Assembly (NCBI GenBank): GCA_963580285.1
Contig: OY757011.1
Span: forward strand, 96,207,650-96,271,649
DNA: 64,000 bases
Reading direction: 5' to 3'
Origin: Lucinisca nassula
Taxonomy: Eukaryota; Mollusca; Bivalvia; Lucinida; Lucinidae
Below the pieces are notes generated by a model that saw only the letters and a list, made by a program, of their open reading frames with translations, did not search any database and had not been told where the DNA came from. Position numbers and translations under genes: made by a program. Shown piece by piece: positions 21,065 to 30,837 of the stretch. Within the stretch, counting starts at the first letter, position 1. Each line of letters starts with the position of its first letter.

Positions 21065-21215
21065 GTTTCTGCACAAAATTGCTGGATAAATGCCGGCTTC
21101 CTGTGCTGTCATTGTCAACAATAGAGCTAAACTGAAAATAGGAACTTTGTAAATATGTTCTGTTTACTTTCTATCGTATTTCTATCAAAAACCCTCATTC
21201 AAGAGGGCTTTTTAT

Positions 21216-21351
21216 GTTGGATAGACGGTAGACCATTTTGTGGGAAAGAAACTGGCCTTTTGGCTTTTCGATTATGTTGAAGTTGTTTTACGTTAGTGTT
21301 TTTTTCCTTTGGTGTCCTGGATGGAAGGTGGAATGGAATTTTATCAATTCT
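21216..21351 (+). repeat. PLE 3'-end fragment cut by PalB
   Basis: GTAGACCATTTTGTGGGAAAG, TTTTTCCTTTGGTGTCC, GGATGGAAGGTGGAATGGAA, TATCAATTCT. The last bases of the PLE end (TGACCATT) continue at 21608 after the PalB. Confidence 0.75.
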
Positions 21352-21607
21352 CATCACGTGAACAAATCCGTGAAATGAACACCCCCTTAAACCCCATTTT
21401 TTATAGAGAAAAATGGGGTTTACGGGGGTATTCATTATTTTTCTTATTTCTGCTCCAAGACATACTCGTTAGAACCGGTTCTAAAGAGCACCCGCAACCT
21501 ATGTTTGAAGTAAAAATAACAAATATATCACATATTTTCACCAGAAAAGTAGCCATTTTGGAGATGTGAAAAAATGCACTATGTCGCACGGGTGTGTTGT
21601 CGTAATG
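21352..21607 (+). mobile_element. PalB element inside PLE end
   Basis: CATCACGTGAACAAATCCG to GTGTTGTCGTAATG. The palindrome has been shortened to CTCGTTAGAACCGGTTCTAAAGAG. The PLE consensus ATTCCTGATC lets the junction be read as ATTCT / TGACC: no duplication, or one T. Confidence 0.85.
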
Positions 21608-21815
21608 TGACCATTATACTATTTTGCGTGAGCTTCTGTTAAACACCGAAGAGAAGTGGTGTACTTCAGAAGTCAGGTCTAACGCATCTTATTTAAGATA
21701 TGTAAGTGCATTTTACATATCTACTGTCAGTTCCAAAGCTTTATTAATAGTTTAAGTCCTTATAATACCGAACAATGTGGACTTTTAATCAGTTTACCTT
21801 GATAGCTCTAATAGA

Positions 21816-22087
21816 CATCACGAAGCCCGCCTATATAATTCTCTGCCCCTTGAACCCCACTTTTATTTAGTAAAACAGAGGTTTATAGGGGTAAACCTTA
21901 TTTTCTTATTTCTGCTCTAAAATATAGATTGTGGGTACTCGTTAGAACCACCTCGTTGAGGCGGTTCTAACGAGTTCCCACACTCTATTTTTGAGCAGGA
22001 ATGCGAAATATCACAATTTTTCATCTGAAACTGTTCGCTTTTTCGGCGTAAAATTTACAATGTATTTGTATAGGCTTGTTTTCGTAA
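21816..22087 (+). mobile_element. PalA element
   Basis: CATCACGAAGCCCGCCTATAT at the left, palindrome at 21940-21975 with three mismatches, right end GGCTTGTTTTCGTAA. Confidence 0.87.
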
Positions 22088-22375
22088 CAGACAGCGAAAA
22101 GGTTACACAAATCCAGCGAGAAGCTTCTATACAATTCAGATCGCTTGCCCCAATGTACTCTCAGGTATGAAATTTACCTGAAGTTGTTTATTTTGTTTAT
22201 TTATTGTTTATTTGTTACTTTCATCATATACATGTAAATGTGTATTTGTGAATATTGATGATCTAACTGAATAGAGCATGTGCGGCAACATTATATGTAC
22301 ATCTAGCATGCACATATGGGAGAAAAACAACACATACGTGTTAGAGATGCGTTCACTGAGGCTTATATGACATAG
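22088..22375. other. Unassigned spacer before the Hhz array
   Basis: AT-rich with TTTATT runs at 22190-22215. No feature recognised. Confidence 0.3.
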
Positions 22376-22619
22376 GTTTGACCGAAACTGGCTTGTCTAG
22401 CCCAGAAAACATGGACACTCCATACTTTTCAGTTATTTGGTGCATTCTCTGCTTCCAAAGGATAACCCTTTTATAGAGCATGTTTAACATCACTACAGCT
22501 GATGTTAAGGGAAAGTGTGGCGGTCCTAACAAGTCTCCCTGTCCTTCATCATAGTGCATTTTATATTTGCTTGTCCTTTGGGAACATTGATTCTATCCTG
22601 GAATTTTAAAAATATCTGA

Positions 22620-22665
22620 GGGTCCCTGACGAGGCCTATTTGGCCGAAACTAGCTAGTCTGACCA
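22620..22665 (+). ncRNA. Hammerhead ribozyme, array copy a
   Basis: GGGTCC, CTGACGAG (core with C at the tolerated variable position), GCC-TATTT-GGCC, GAAAC, TAGCTAGTC (cleavage after GTC), TGACCA. Stem I keeps four pairs but has a C-T mismatch next to the core. Possibly weakly active. Confidence 0.78.
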
Positions 22666-22879
22666 AGAAAACATGTATACTCCGTACTTTTCAGTTCTGT
22701 GGTGAATTCGTTGCTTCCAAAGGATAACCCTTTTATAGAACATATTTAACGTCACTACATTTGATGCATATATATTGTGTGGTAGTCGTATAAAGTGTCC
22801 CTGCGCTTCACTTTAGTGCAGTTTATATTTTATTATCCTTTGGGATGATCCATATTTCTGGAATTTTGAAAATATCTGA

Positions 22880-22925
22880 GGATCACTGATGAGACCTAAT
22901 TGGCCGAAACTAGCTGATCTGGTCC
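22880..22925 (+). ncRNA. Hammerhead ribozyme, array copy b
   Basis: GGATCA, CTGATGAG, ACCTAATTGGC, CGAAAC, TAGCTGATC, TGGTCC. Stem I GGATCA/TGGTCC pairs fully (one G-U) and shows a compensatory change relative to GGGTCA/TGGCCC elsewhere. The cleavage triplet is ATC and stem III is weaker. Confidence 0.8.
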
Positions 22926-23354
22926 AGAAAACATGTACAATCCATACATTTCAGTTTTGTGGTGCATTCTTAGCTTCCAAATGATAACGCTTTTATAGAA
23001 CAAATTTAACGTCACTACAGCTAATGCGAAGAGAACGTGTGGCAGCCGGAAAATGTCTCCCTGTCCTCAATCAAAGTGTTGTTTATATTTTCTTGTCCTT
23101 AGTTTCATTGATTCCATTCTGGAAGTTTGAAAATATCCAAGGGTCCTCGACCGAAACTAGCTAGTCTTGCCCAGAATACATGTACATTCCATACTTTTCA
23201 GTTCTTCCAAAGGGTACCCATTTTATAGAACGTATTTAACGTCACTACAGCTGATGTTAAGGGAATAATTGGCGGCCGTAAAAGTCTCCCTGCTGTTTAT
23301 ATTTTGCTGTCTTTGGGATCACTGATTCCATTGTGGAATTTTAAAAATACCTTA

Positions 23355-23400
23355 GGGTCACTGATGATGCCTATTTAGCCGAAACTATTTACTCTGGTCC
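23355..23400 (+). ncRNA. Hammerhead ribozyme, array copy d (decayed)
   Basis: GGGTCA, CTGATGA, TGCC-TATTT-AGCC, GAAAC, TATTTACTC, TGGTCC. Core CTGATGA and GAAA are intact and stem I pairs, but the U of the cleavage triplet is displaced (ACTC), so cleavage is doubtful. The copy between b and d (23141-23172) has lost CTGATGA altogether. Confidence 0.7.
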
Positions 23401-23470
23401 AGAAAACATGTGCACTCCATACTATTCAGTTCTGTGGTGCATTCTTTGCTTCCAAAGGATAACCGCTGTA

Positions 23471-23914
23471 TATATTTTTCTACAAGCAGACCAATTTGCA
23501 GTTTAATGAGTGTCGAAATCGACTTCCTTATTATACAAAAATAACATATAAGCTCATTATGCACGACCTAATCAGAAGGTGCGATCTGCCTTTTACACTG
23601 CTTAACAATGTTTCTAAATTGGACACTTGGCAAATCGTGGAGTTTGTACCATGAACTGGCTGTATGAAGACGTTATCAGACAAATGAATGTGTGATTAGT
23701 ATCTTGATCAATGGTAGATTCTTTCTTGCCTTCTATATCTGTCTAAAAGTTGCATCAGCTATGTATAAATCAAGCTTTATATAACTAATATTATCCCCGC
23801 ACTAACATCACATGCGGTTAAAACTGGACTAAAAACACAATCACATACATTGACTTAACGAATCCGCCTGACATACTCTAAAACTCTACAACTTGACATT
23901 TGTGATATACAATA
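23471..23914. other. Unassigned
   Basis: No gene or repeat recognised after the array's last truncated unit. Confidence 0.3.
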
Positions 23915-24116
23915 ATTGCGTATGTTTCTTACTTTTGCTTCAAACATAGTTTGTAGGTGCGTTTTATGTCCCATCATCGATGCGGTTAAAACGAGTTCCG
24001 TCAATCTTTATTATATGTAAAATAACGAAAACCTTCATTACCCATGTAAACTCCTTGTTTCTTGATATAATATGGGGTTTACGGGGTGTTCATTGCGAAG
24101 ACTTGTCGACAAAATG
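23915..24116 (-). repeat. PalB, strongly degenerate
   Basis: TTACTTTTGCTTCAAACATAG, remnant core ATGCGGTTAAAACGAG, CTTGATATAATATGGGGTTTACGGGG, end TTCATTGCGAAGACTTG. Reverse orientation. Confidence 0.6.
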
Positions 24117-24192
24117 AACGGGATCGACTCAAGTCGATAAAGGTGTTCCAGCAGCGAAAATTCAAAACCGTATGTGTATCCATTCAGTTATT

Positions 24193-24760
24193 ACATGTGC
24201 GTTACGAAAACACGCCTACACAAATACATTGAATATTTTACCACCTTAAAAAGAATAGGCCCCCGCCCATCGGAGCTTGAAGATATAGATGTGCTGCATG
24301 ATGCTTCCACGCAGAGCTGAAATCGACCGCACACGAATACTGGAAAACCGCTTAGAGGCTCTAAGACTGTGCACAACCATGCTTATAAATCCGTTTGGTT
24401 TAATTGGGCGTCAGGGCTTGAGATGTCATTTCATCTAAAATGACCCACAAGTCCCACAAAGTCCCACGAGTAAAAGTCCCACAAAACTGGAAGCAACGTC
24501 TCCAAAATAACCTTAACAGTGTTGACGGGGAGTCAAACCTCCAATATAAAAAAAAAACTAAAAACGAAAATTTGAGGATGAAAAATTGAAATATTTTACT
24601 TATTTCTGCTCAAAATACAGATTGAGGCGATTCTAACGAGTACCCACAATCTATATTTTAGAGCATAAATAAGAAAAAAATAAGTTTACCAATGTAAACC
24701 CCATTTTTACTGTATGAAATAGGGATTCAAGGGGGTCAAAATATATAGGATTATTTTCGT
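24193..24760 (-). mobile_element. PalA element split by SineX
   Basis: GTTACGAAAACACGCCTACAC at the left and AAATATATAGGATTATTTTCG at the right, with half the central palindrome lost (GATTGAGGCGATTCTAACG). A SineX copy occupies 24258-24545. Confidence 0.82.
24258..24545 (+). mobile_element. SineX copy inside PalA
   Basis: Starts GGCCCCCGCCCATCGGAGC and ends GTTGACGGGGAGTCAAACCT. All internal blocks of the family are present: GCTTCCACGCAGAGCTGAAA, ACTGGAAAACCGCTTAGAGG, GAAGCAACGTCTCC. The CAAA tail is replaced by an A-rich run. Confidence 0.85.
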
Positions 24761-24939
24761 CAGTCAGTTTGAAGATACTTTGAGATAAAGCGCATCCATA
24801 TATACACGAACTACTTTCAAATTCGCTCATGACGATACAAAAATTCGGCAGCGATAGTGACGTGCATATCGACTGAAAGAACATAAAACAAAACGATACA
24901 GGCCGTGACAAAGTGCATAAAGCGCATTTTATCCTGCCA

Positions 24940-25450
24940 AATATGACATATAAGGGAAGGCAATGATCAGGAATCGATACAATTAACCCACAGCTCCCAT
25001 CAGAGATAACAAAGAAACACAAACATGAAATAGCTAGACCCTAATGAGAATATCAATAGCGAAACGCCAAAAGGACAGTTACTTTCTCATAAAATGGCCA
25101 ATTGGCCATCCAAAACAAAATAATATATGCGATACACACACTCAAAGACAAGCCATAACAAAAATAAACCGCGACAGAAGAACCGCCGTGGAACGGTCAG
25201 TGAAACGAATTCCACTGAGAGGCTTAAATCGATTTTTCATGGCCACAATCTTTGCCCTTACTTCCGTCGCAATTTAGATAAATAATTTGTTCAGTCTGCA
25301 TGAAGGCCTCCTAACTTATCAGTGCAGCATCCCCGTGAACATAAAAGTCAAACAACCAGAGATGAAGCAACGGTGCAGACTCGACAGCAAGAAACCTATG
25401 ATATGCCGGGGCAAAAATAGCCAACAGTTAGACTCCGATGGGCCCGGCCA
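24940..25450 (-). repeat. PLE 3' untranslated end
   Basis: From AGGGAAGGCAATGATCAGGA to GTTAGACTCCGATGGGC on the plus strand, including GGCCAATTGGCCATCC, AAACCGCGACAGAAGAACC, GGAACGGTCAGTGAAACGAA and AACAACCAGAGATG. About 510 bp of the PLE 3' end without coding sequence; a 5'-truncated copy. Confidence 0.82.
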
Positions 25451-25727
25451 GAGATAGCTGCAATCTGTTTAGATTTTAAGAAGTTTCTCTTAGGAAATCA
25501 GGATTATTTTGAAAGAAATAAAATGGACACTTCGGAAACAAATATCGTCTCGCGTTGGGAAACGTAGTTTCAATGACGTCACATCCACCAACGTTCACGT
25601 CATCTTCAGTCTGGGACCAATGGGCATGGTGTTTCAACATGTAGGAAGACACTTAATGACCTTTTTTTATACTTAAAGTTGTATGTAAAATCTGATTTTA
25701 CATTCAGATTTCTATGCCAGGCAAAGA
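25451..25727. other. Unassigned spacer between PLE ends
   Basis: No feature recognised; contains AATGACGTCACATCC near 25572. Confidence 0.3.
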
Positions 25728-26010
25728 AGAAGTGAAGGCAAAGATCAGGAAGCGATACAAGTAAATCACAGCTCCCATCAGAGAAACAAAAACATGAAAC
25801 ATGAAACATCTATGCCCTAATGGTAACATCAATAGCGGAAAGACAAAAGGACAGTTACTTTCCCACAAAATGGCCATTTGGCTATTCAAGAGAAACAAAT
25901 ACAAGCGATATACACACTCAAAGACAAATCATTGCAAAAACAATGCGACAGAAGAACTGGTTTGGAACGGTCAGTGAAACGCATTTCGCTGGGGGTAGGT
26001 GGAGCTTAAA
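25728..26010 (-). repeat. PLE 3' untranslated end, followed by Hhz
   Basis: AAGAAGTGAAGGCAAAGATCAGGA to GGTCAGTGAAACGC and GGAGCTTAAA on the plus strand. The PLE similarity ends where the Hhz unit begins. Confidence 0.78.
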
Positions 26011-26200
26011 GCAATTTTCTTGTCTTTTGGAATCATTGATTCCATTATGGAATTTTGAAAATATCTTAGGGTCACTGATGAGGCCTAATTGGCTGTCACT
26101 ATCTAGTCTGGCCCAGAATATATGTACACTCCATATTTTTCAGTTCAGTGGTGTATTCCTTGCTTTCAAAGGGTAACCCTTTCTAGAACATATTTAGCAG
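26011..26200 (+). repeat. Hhz unit, single copy
   Basis: TTTTCTTGTCTTTTGGAATCATTGATTCC, a hammerhead-like domain at 26069-26114, then AGAATATATG, CCATATTTTTCAGTTC and CAAAGGGTAACCC. The ribozyme has CTGATGAG and a perfect GGGTCA/TGGCCC stem I, but GAAA has become GTCA, so it should be inactive. Confidence 0.8.
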
Positions 26201-27240
26201 ACAGTTTGTCAGAATAGAAAGAAATAATTAATCATTAGAGAGTTAAAGAAAGCTCGGAAGAAGCGGGGTTAGTAGTTAGTAGACAGTTATTTAGAGAGAA
26301 GTGGACTGTTAGTGAGGAGGACATACGTGTTTATTCAACTGGAAGTAAGAGGGGGGGGGGATAAAGAAGGAAGTAGACTAACAGTAGTTTAGGTCGTAGT
26401 GAAGGAGACAAGCTTTCAATAGAGAGTTCGTTAGACTAAAGGAACGAAACGGTAGGTATTAGACTTGCCAAAGTCCCTAGATTTACTTTTTTTACATTTT
26501 TATATCAAATGAAAGTCCCTTTAAACAAAAACATATGTAAATGTCTCTTTAGTCTTGATCTCTGAATGTAATTTCACAATTCTCATACAAGATTGTATTG
26601 CTATTGTTTATTATTATTATTTTTTTGCAAACAATTAATTCTACAATGGACACTTAATTAACAGACTTGGAAAAGTCTAGGTTAGTATGCTCATACAGAG
26701 AAGTGATTATTAGACTGGTAGTAGCTAGTAGACGTCAAATAGATCGAAGGAACTGAATGGTAGACTGTTACTTGGTAGGGAAGAAGTTGTAAGTACGCTG
26801 TCAGTAAGAGACGGTAAGAAGTGGTAAGTAGACATTTAGTGGACATCTATTTCTTTAGTTTTTGTATGGGGGGTGAAAGAAGCAGTTAGTAGACTGTTAT
26901 TATTGGAGAAGAAAAGAATCGATTATCAGTTACCCCCTATATATATTGCATTGCACCGCATTGACCTGATAAATATATGTTATCTCCGGTCAAGTGAGCT
27001 TTATCACGTCAACATGACATTGCACTTTTATGAATGAACCGGACAAGTGAAAAAATGACAAAAATGTTATTGCTTCTGCGAAAAATGGAAAAATTACATG
27101 GAAAAAAATATCATAGGAAAGATATGGTCAGCTGATACTAAATATATCGACCGCCAGAATGCTGGGACGCACCCTAAATTGCTAATTTAAGAGTGTACAA
27201 GGGGATAAACTGATAAAAAGAATATCAGATTCGTATCATT
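26201..27240. repeat. Purine-rich degenerate minisatellite
   Basis: Recurring AGTAGACAGTTAG-, GTTAGTAGAC- and AGAAGTGG-like words with no fixed period. The same words resume at 28917-29160, 29500-29580, 30305-30530 and 30840-30990, between inserted elements. One old tract appears to have been broken up by later insertions. Confidence 0.6.
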
Positions 27241-27349
27241 TGATATCAAGTTTATCAAGCTCGGCTTCGAGAACGCATGCAGAATCGCTCGGCAAGCCTC
27301 GCGATTCTACAAGCGTTCTCGAAGCCTTGCCTGATAAACTTGATATCAA
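27241..27349. mobile_element. Hp4 hairpin
   Basis: TGATATCAAGTTTATCAAG and CTGATAAACTTGATATCA form the outer arms, GGCTTCGAGAACGC and GCGTTCTCGAAGCC the inner ones, with AGAATCG / CGATTCT and the loop CTCGGCAAGCCTCG. Over 100 bp of near-perfect fold-back. The loop word also occurs in the Hp3 hairpins. Confidence 0.82.
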
Positions 27350-27460
27350 AAGACACTCACCTGGTATTCTCTATTTATTAGACAGCTAGACAGAAGATAA
27401 GAAGTAGGTGTAATACCAAAAGAGATGGCAAGAAGTGAGACTAAAAGTGGTGGCAACTAG

Positions 27461-27891
27461 AATATAAGAATCTTATATGGGTGTGAGGGGTGGATGGAAA
27501 AATCCGTCCCAAGGGTCAATGTCCGGCATCACGAGGCTTGCCGAGAGACATGCCGGACAGTGATCTCGAGGGACGTATTTTACTATCCACCCCTCGTATC
27601 CTTATAGGATTCTTTTTCTTGCATACCTTCCATTTCTTAGCGCGGATTTTTAATGCTGCAGTCACTTCGGTTACCGACGTCCGCCATATTGTAATGGCAC
27701 TGCAGGAATGTTTAGTGACGTCATGTAACCTGCTGTGACGTCAACCTTAACGACGGCGCATACGAGGTCGTAATCAACCAATGCATTTATCAAACACGTG
27801 ATTATATTTGATTTTGGATCGGAACACCAGGGTCAGAACATAAATTTCTATCCCAGGGTAAAATCACGGATGTCCTTGTCTGGTGTGCAAG
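27461..27891 (+). mobile_element. Hp3 element, tandem copy 1
   Basis: AATATAAGAATCTTATATGG, GTGAGGGGTGGATGG, then the hairpin AAAAATCCGTCCCAAGGG ... ACTGTCCGGCATCAC-type arms, CATACCTTCCATTTC, ATTTTTAATGCTGCAGTCAC, AGTGACGTCATG and an end at GATGTCCTTGTCTGGTGTGC. About 430 bp, no conserved frame. It contains a TGACGTCA palindrome. Confidence 0.85.
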
Positions 27892-28320
27892 AATATAAGA
27901 ATCTTATATGGGTGTGAGGGATGGATGGAAAAATCCGTCCCAAGGGTCACTGTCCGGCATCACGAGGCTTGCCGAGTTATGCCGGACAGTGCTCCCTCGG
28001 GACGGATTTTTCTATCCACCCCTCGCACCCTTATAGGATTCTTTTTCTTGCATACCTTCCATTTCTTAGCGCGGAATTTTAATGCTGCAGTCACTTCGGT
28101 TACTGACGTCCGCCATATTGTGCTGACACTGCAGGAATGTTTAGTGACGTCACGTAATGTGCTGTGACGTCAACCTTAACGACGGCGCACACGAGGTCGT
28201 AATCAACCAGTGCATTTATCAAACACGTGATTATATTCGATTTGGGGTCGGAACTCCAGGATCAGAACATAAATTTCTATCCCAGGGTAAAATCACGGAT
28301 TCCATTGTCTGGTTTTGCAA
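27892..28320 (+). mobile_element. Hp3 element, tandem copy 2
   Basis: Directly follows copy 1 without spacer and has the same ends, with small differences (GACGGATTTTTCTATCC; AGTGACGTCACGTAA). Confidence 0.85.
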
Positions 28321-28501
28321 AAATGTAAGTTTGTAAGTTACGGAGAAGTGGAAAGAAAGGCATGGAACACAGACAGTCAGTTACAGTGAAAAAGAACACG
28401 AAGTGGTAAGTCAACAGTTGGGGAATGAAGTGGGAAGCAGACGCTTTAGTAAAAGGGAATACAATGATAGATTGCAGTGAGTGAGACAGGGAAAAGAGTT
28501 T

Positions 28502-28916
28502 CTTGTACACCAGACAAGGAAATCCGTGATTTTACCCTGGGATAGAAATTTATGTTCTGACCCTGGTGTTCTGACCCCAAATCGAATATAATAGCATGTT
28601 TGATAAATGCACTGGTTGATTACAACCTCATGCGCGGCGTCGTCATGCGTGACGTCACTAAACAGTCCTGTTGTGTCATCACAAAATGGTGGACGTCGGT
28701 AACCGAAGTGACAGCAGCATTAAAAATTCGCAATAGAAATGAAAGGTATGCAAGAAAAAGAATCCAATATGGGTGTGAGGAGTGGATAGAAAAATCCGTC
28801 CCTCGGGATCACTGTCCGGCATCACTCGGCAAGCCTCGTGATTCGTGATGCCGGACAGTGTCCCTCGGGACGGATTTTTCATTCCACCCCTCACACCAAT
28901 ATAAAATTCTTATATT
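28502..28916 (-). mobile_element. Hp3 element, inverted copy 3
   Basis: Reverse orientation: ACACCAGACAAGGAAATCCG at the left end and CACACCAATATAAAATTCTT at the right, hairpin arms at 28790-28885. With copies 1 and 2 it makes a large inverted arrangement separated by 180 bp of unrelated sequence. Confidence 0.85.
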
Positions 28917-29173
28917 ATTTGACACGGAGGGGAAAAACTTGATTCGTGAAATGTACAGACAAAATCTAGGTAGAAAATAAGAGAATGAAAGAAAGAAGAG
29001 GAACAAGCGTTTAGTAGACAGTTGTTTTAGAGAAGTAGATAGTAGATTGCTCGTTAGAGGGGGGAAAGAAGTGGTTAGTAAACTGTTAGTCAGTAAAATA
29101 AACGAAAGAAAAACACCAAAAAACAAACAGATAGTAGATGTTAGTTAGAGACACGGAAAGAAGCGATAAGTAG

Positions 29174-29486
29174 TTTGTTCGTTTTGTTTGTTTGTTTGAT
29201 TTGAGGTTAAACGTCCCCGTCAACACTTTATAGGTAATTTTGGAGTCGTTGCTTCCAGTTTTGTGGAACTTTTACCCGACATTGAGATGAAAAGACATCC
29301 CAAGCCTTACCATCCAATGAAACCAAAAGGGTTAATATGCATGAGCGGTCCGACTCGCACCACTTTTCCTGGGCAGGCTTAGAACCTCAAAGCGATTTAC
29401 CAGTACTCGCGTGCGGTCGGTGTCAGCTTTGCGTGGAAGCATCATGCAGCCCAATCCATTTCTTCAAGCCCCGATGGGCGGGGGCC
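29174..29486 (-). mobile_element. SineX copy, full length with 15-bp duplication
   Basis: 313 bp, flanked by exact 15-bp copies of AGAAGCGATAAGTAG (29159-29173 and 29487-29501). On the minus strand it starts GGCCCCCGCCCATCGGGGC and ends GTTAAACCTCAAATCAAAC with CAAA repeats. A clear hallmark of reverse-transcribed, target-primed insertion. Flanks belong to the purine-rich tract. Confidence 0.92.
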
Positions 29487-29581
29487 AGAAGCGATAAGTA
29501 GACTATTGGTTTTATGGGAGGAACGAAGCATCCAGTGGAAAGTAAGGGAGAATTGGTTAGTAGACGATTAGATACAAAGAA

Positions 29582-29965
29582 ATCATCTCGAAAACACGCC
29601 TATATAATTTTGGTTTAAACAATATTTTATTTCGAGCTTTGATACATTTACAATACACATATATAAGTACGATGTGGCTAAAGGATCTGACAGTAAGCCT
29701 TGACGCTTATAGACGTCATCTCCTATATAATTTTGACACCATTGAACCCCACTTCTATATTGAAAAAAACTTATTTTTTCTTATTTCTGCTCTGAAGTAT
29801 AGAGTGTGGGTACTCGTTAGAATCGCCTCGATGAGGCGGTTCTAACGGGTACCTACAATCTATATTTTGAGCAGAAATAAGAAAAATATCAAACATTTTA
29901 GTTTAAAATTTTATCTTCTCCGGCGGTAATTTACAATGTATTTGTATAGGCGTGTTTTCGTAACG
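29582..29965 (+). mobile_element. PalA element with 109-bp insert
   Basis: CATCTCGAAAACACGCC at the left, central palindrome at 29813-29848, GGCGTGTTTTCGTAACG at the right. The left arm is split at 29613-29721 by 109 bp flanked by exact 14-bp direct repeats CCTATATAATTTTG. Confidence 0.85.
29613..29721 (-). mobile_element. Short insert with 14-bp target duplication
   Basis: Flanked by CCTATATAATTTTG at 29599-29612 and 29722-29735. The minus strand contains GAAATAAAATATTG, an AATAAA signal close to its end, which suggests the truncated 3' end of a retrotransposed RNA. Parent not identified. Confidence 0.6.
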
Positions 29966-30030
29966 TGCTTAGTATTTCGTTAGTAAGAGATAAGCAAACT
30001 GATGGTAACTGAAAAGGAAGAGAAGATGCT

Positions 30031-30304
30031 TTGTGTTTTTGTTTGATTTTAGGTTTAACGTCCCCGTCAACGCTGTAAAGGTCAATTTGGAGACGTTGCT
30101 TCCAATTTTTGGGACTTTTACCCGACATTGAGATTAAATGACAACTCAAGCCCTATCGCCCAATGAAACCAATAAGGTTTATTAGCATGGACGGTCCGCC
30201 TCGCACCGCGGTTCCTGGACAGGCTTAGATCCTCTAAACGGTTTACCAGTACTAGTGTTCGGGTCGGATTCAGCTCTGCGTGGAAGCATCATGCAGCCCA
30301 TATA
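30031..30304 (-). mobile_element. SineX copy, 5'-truncated
   Basis: From GTTTGATTTTAGGTTTAACG to GGAAGCATCATGCAGCCCA; the 5' 40 bp (GCCCCCGCCC...) are missing. Confidence 0.85.
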
Positions 30305-30556
30305 AGCAAGTAATAAGTAAAGTGTTAGTTTGAGTGAAGTAGTAAGTAGGAATAGAGAATGAAAGAAGTGGTTAGTAGACAATTTGTTAATCCGATACTT
30401 GGCTCTTAGCTTAAGAGAAGGTGAAACTATGAAAAAATATGGTTTACAGACAGTTAACAGAGAAGGAGAATAAAAGAATAAAATCATTTTGAAGACACTT
30501 AGCAGATAGTTCATTTAAAGGGAAAATTTAATTAATATATATGTACTAGTAGCTGC

Positions 30557-30837
30557 CATTACGATAACACAACTATACAAATACATTGTAAGCTTTACCG
30601 CCGGAAAAAACGAAAATTTTAAGATGATTATTGTTGATATTTTTCTTATTTCTGCTCAAAATATTGATTGTGGGCACACGTTAGAACTGCCTCATCGAGG
30701 CGGTTCTAACGAGTACCCACAATCTATATTTTTGAGCAGAAAAAACAATAATAAGGTTTACCCCTGTAAACCCCAGTTTTACTGTATAAAAGTGGGATTC
30801 AAGGGGGTCAAAATTATATAGGCCTGTTTTCGTGATG
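30557..30837 (-). mobile_element. PalA element, complete
   Basis: 281 bp from CATTACGATAACACAACTATAC to GGCCTGTTTTCGTGATG. Central palindrome at 30680-30717 with one mismatch; long arms TTATTTCTGCTCAAAATAT. Confidence 0.92.

Larger units (their letters stand above)
22376..23470 (+). repeat. Hhz tandem array (hammerhead repeats)
   Basis: Four to five tandem units of about 230-260 bp; the block after the cleavage site (AGAAAACATG..ACTCC) starts near 22403, 22666, 22926, 23172 and 23401. Each unit has CCATACTTTTCAGTT, TTGCTTCCAAAGGATAACCC, TTTAACGTCACTACA, AGTCTCCCTG, TTTATATTTTCTTGTCC and a hammerhead domain just before the next unit. The first unit lacks the 5' half of its ribozyme, and the array stops inside the fifth. 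The size and tandem ribozyme layout match the small non-coding retroelements known as retrozymes. Confidence 0.88.

Noticed and set aside
27700..28180. CRE-like TGACGTCA sites as host promoters
   Set aside because: They are part of the Hp3 repeat and recur with it; no gene is adjacent.
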